NCBI GenBank assembly: GCA_040218145.1
Contig: JAVJQK010000035.1
Span: 186,001-250,000 of the forward strand
Source of the DNA: Sandaracinaceae bacterium
Lineage (GTDB): Bacteria > Myxococcota_A > Polyangia > Polyangiales > Sandaracinaceae
Direction of reading: 5' to 3'
DNA: 64,000 nucleotides
Shown here: positions 63,449 to 64,000 of the stretch, in pieces
How positions within the stretch are numbered: the stretch's first letter is position 1
How the letters are laid out: each line of letters opens with the position of its first letter
Made by a program: the position numbers and the translations under genes
Notes under the pieces: generated by a model
The model's input: only the letters and a program-made list of their open reading frames with translations
Databases searched by the model: none
What the model was told of the DNA's origin: nothing

Positions 63449-64000
63449 GTGTCCACCCTCAGCGCGATGACCCCGCGGAAGCGGTGGCCCACCACCCGGC
63501 TCGTCGCGTGCTGGAGCTCCGCCAGCACCAGCGTCTCGGGGCTCAGCCGGAAGCGCCCGCTGAGCACCTCGGAGACCACGGTCCCGTAGAGCTGCTCCCG
63601 GTTCGGGTCGTCGAAGTGCCAGACCGAGACGTCGAGCCCGAGCTCGAGCCACCCGAAGAGCGGCCGGCGCACGTCGAACGACACGCCCGCGAGCGGGCCG
63701 AGCGCGCCGCTCCAGGCGAAGCCGCTCGCGCCGAAGCGGAAGCCCTCCCAGCGCGCCCGGAAGTAGCCGTCGACGCCCGCGTCCAGGTCCTCCCCGTAGG
63801 GCTCGCCCAGCTCGGCGCGCCGCCCGCGGAGCGCGCCGCCGATCGTCAAATCGTCGGTCACCTTCCAGCGCGCGCCGAGATCCGCTTGATCGATCGGCGC
63901 GACCACGAACCAGGCCCAGATGCTTCCCGGGTCGAAGCGGGGGACGTGCCGGCTCACCCCCGCGCTCACGAGGAGCACCTCGTCGCCCACCGCCGCGCGC
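63439..64000 (-). CDS. Outer-membrane beta-barrel protein (partial)
   Basis: The visible 183 residues or more contain repeated amphipathic strands (FRARWEGFRFGASGFAW, GWLELGLDVSVWHF, HRFRGVIALRVDTW) with turn-forming Gly and Asp/Asn, and the C-terminus ends Asp-Thr-Trp-Arg. This pattern is characteristic of an outer-membrane barrel. The frame remains open to the right edge, so the N-terminus lies outside the window. Its stop overlaps the start of the multiheme cytochrome gene, an arrangement seen in porin-cytochrome complexes. Identity with MtrB-type barrels cannot be judged from this part. Confidence 0.75.
   Translation of the reverse strand, partial: RAAVGDEVLLVSAGVSRHVPRFDPGSIWAWFVVAPIDQADLGARWKVTDDLTIGGALRGRRAELGEPYGEDLDAGVDGYFRARWEGFRFGASGFAWSGALGPLAGVSFDVRRPLFGWLELGLDVSVWHFDDPNREQLYGTVVSEVLSGRFRLSPETLVLAELQHATSRVVGHRFRGVIALRVDTWR

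Overview
This is a very GC-rich, gene-dense stretch of a bacterial chromosome. The gene content fits a predatory or social deltaproteobacterium of the Myxococcota, probably a Polyangiales/Sandaracinaceae-like lineage: a Ser/Thr kinase with a Pro-rich linker and C-terminal membrane anchor, PEGA/TPR envelope proteins, lipoproteins with Cys-rich repeats or Asp/Ala tails, a large PAS-rich hybrid histidine kinase, and frequent GTG starts with GTGA overlaps. The taxonomy is inference from style and gene families; no rRNA or other marker is present. I see no tRNA, rRNA, CRISPR, prophage or insertion sequence. No stretch over 300 bases lacks a gene; the largest spaces are about 175 bases (46618-46792) and 165 bases (55797-55961).

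Layout. 0-8 kb: the start of a zinc-ribbon protein, a YhhN membrane protein, an HD hydrolase, a beta-CASP metallo-beta-lactamase (a possible 3-codon leader lies in front of it), a lipoprotein with eight Cys-rich repeats, a VAO-type FAD oxidase and an NAD-dependent epimerase. 8-14 kb: a coupled operon of BtuF-like protein, [2Fe-2S] protein and FAD amine-oxidase-like enzyme, then a TPR protein and a cystathionine gamma-synthase-family enzyme. 14-22 kb: a tail-anchored Ser/Thr kinase, two UbiA prenyltransferases around an unknown gene, a tandem pair of ArsA/Get3-like ATPases and a glycerate kinase. 22-28 kb: two copies of a two-gene module (PEGA membrane protein plus small lipoprotein), two Pro-rich tail-anchored proteins and a small outer-membrane-like protein.

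28-39 kb is the most coherent accessory locus. It holds a radical SAM protein with an N-terminal SPASM-like region, a possible 27-codon ORF, a GT2 glycosyltransferase, a 966-residue multi-domain glycosyltransferase, a second radical SAM protein, an epimerase, a TMTC-like membrane protein with TPRs and a cellulose-synthase-like GT2. Most are joined by stop/start overlaps, which suggests one pathway making a modified surface glycan or glycoconjugate.

39-46 kb: a TPR protein, an HDAC-family deacetylase, a REC-GGDEF regulator coupled to a 1281-residue hybrid kinase with HPt domain, and a TPR/PEGA protein. 46-55 kb: a degenerate acyl-CoA-synthetase (ATP-grasp type) relative, a small Cys-rich membrane protein, an AMP-forming acyl-CoA ligase, an exported pirin-like lipoprotein, and a coupled operon of response regulator, pdxA and uvrA. 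56-64 kb: a GAF protein with five copies of a short Thr-containing motif, TlpA- and DsbA-like thiol proteins, a cytochrome-like lipoprotein with a small gene upstream, a GT4 glycosyltransferase, and a 13-heme cytochrome overlapping a beta-barrel gene that runs off the window.
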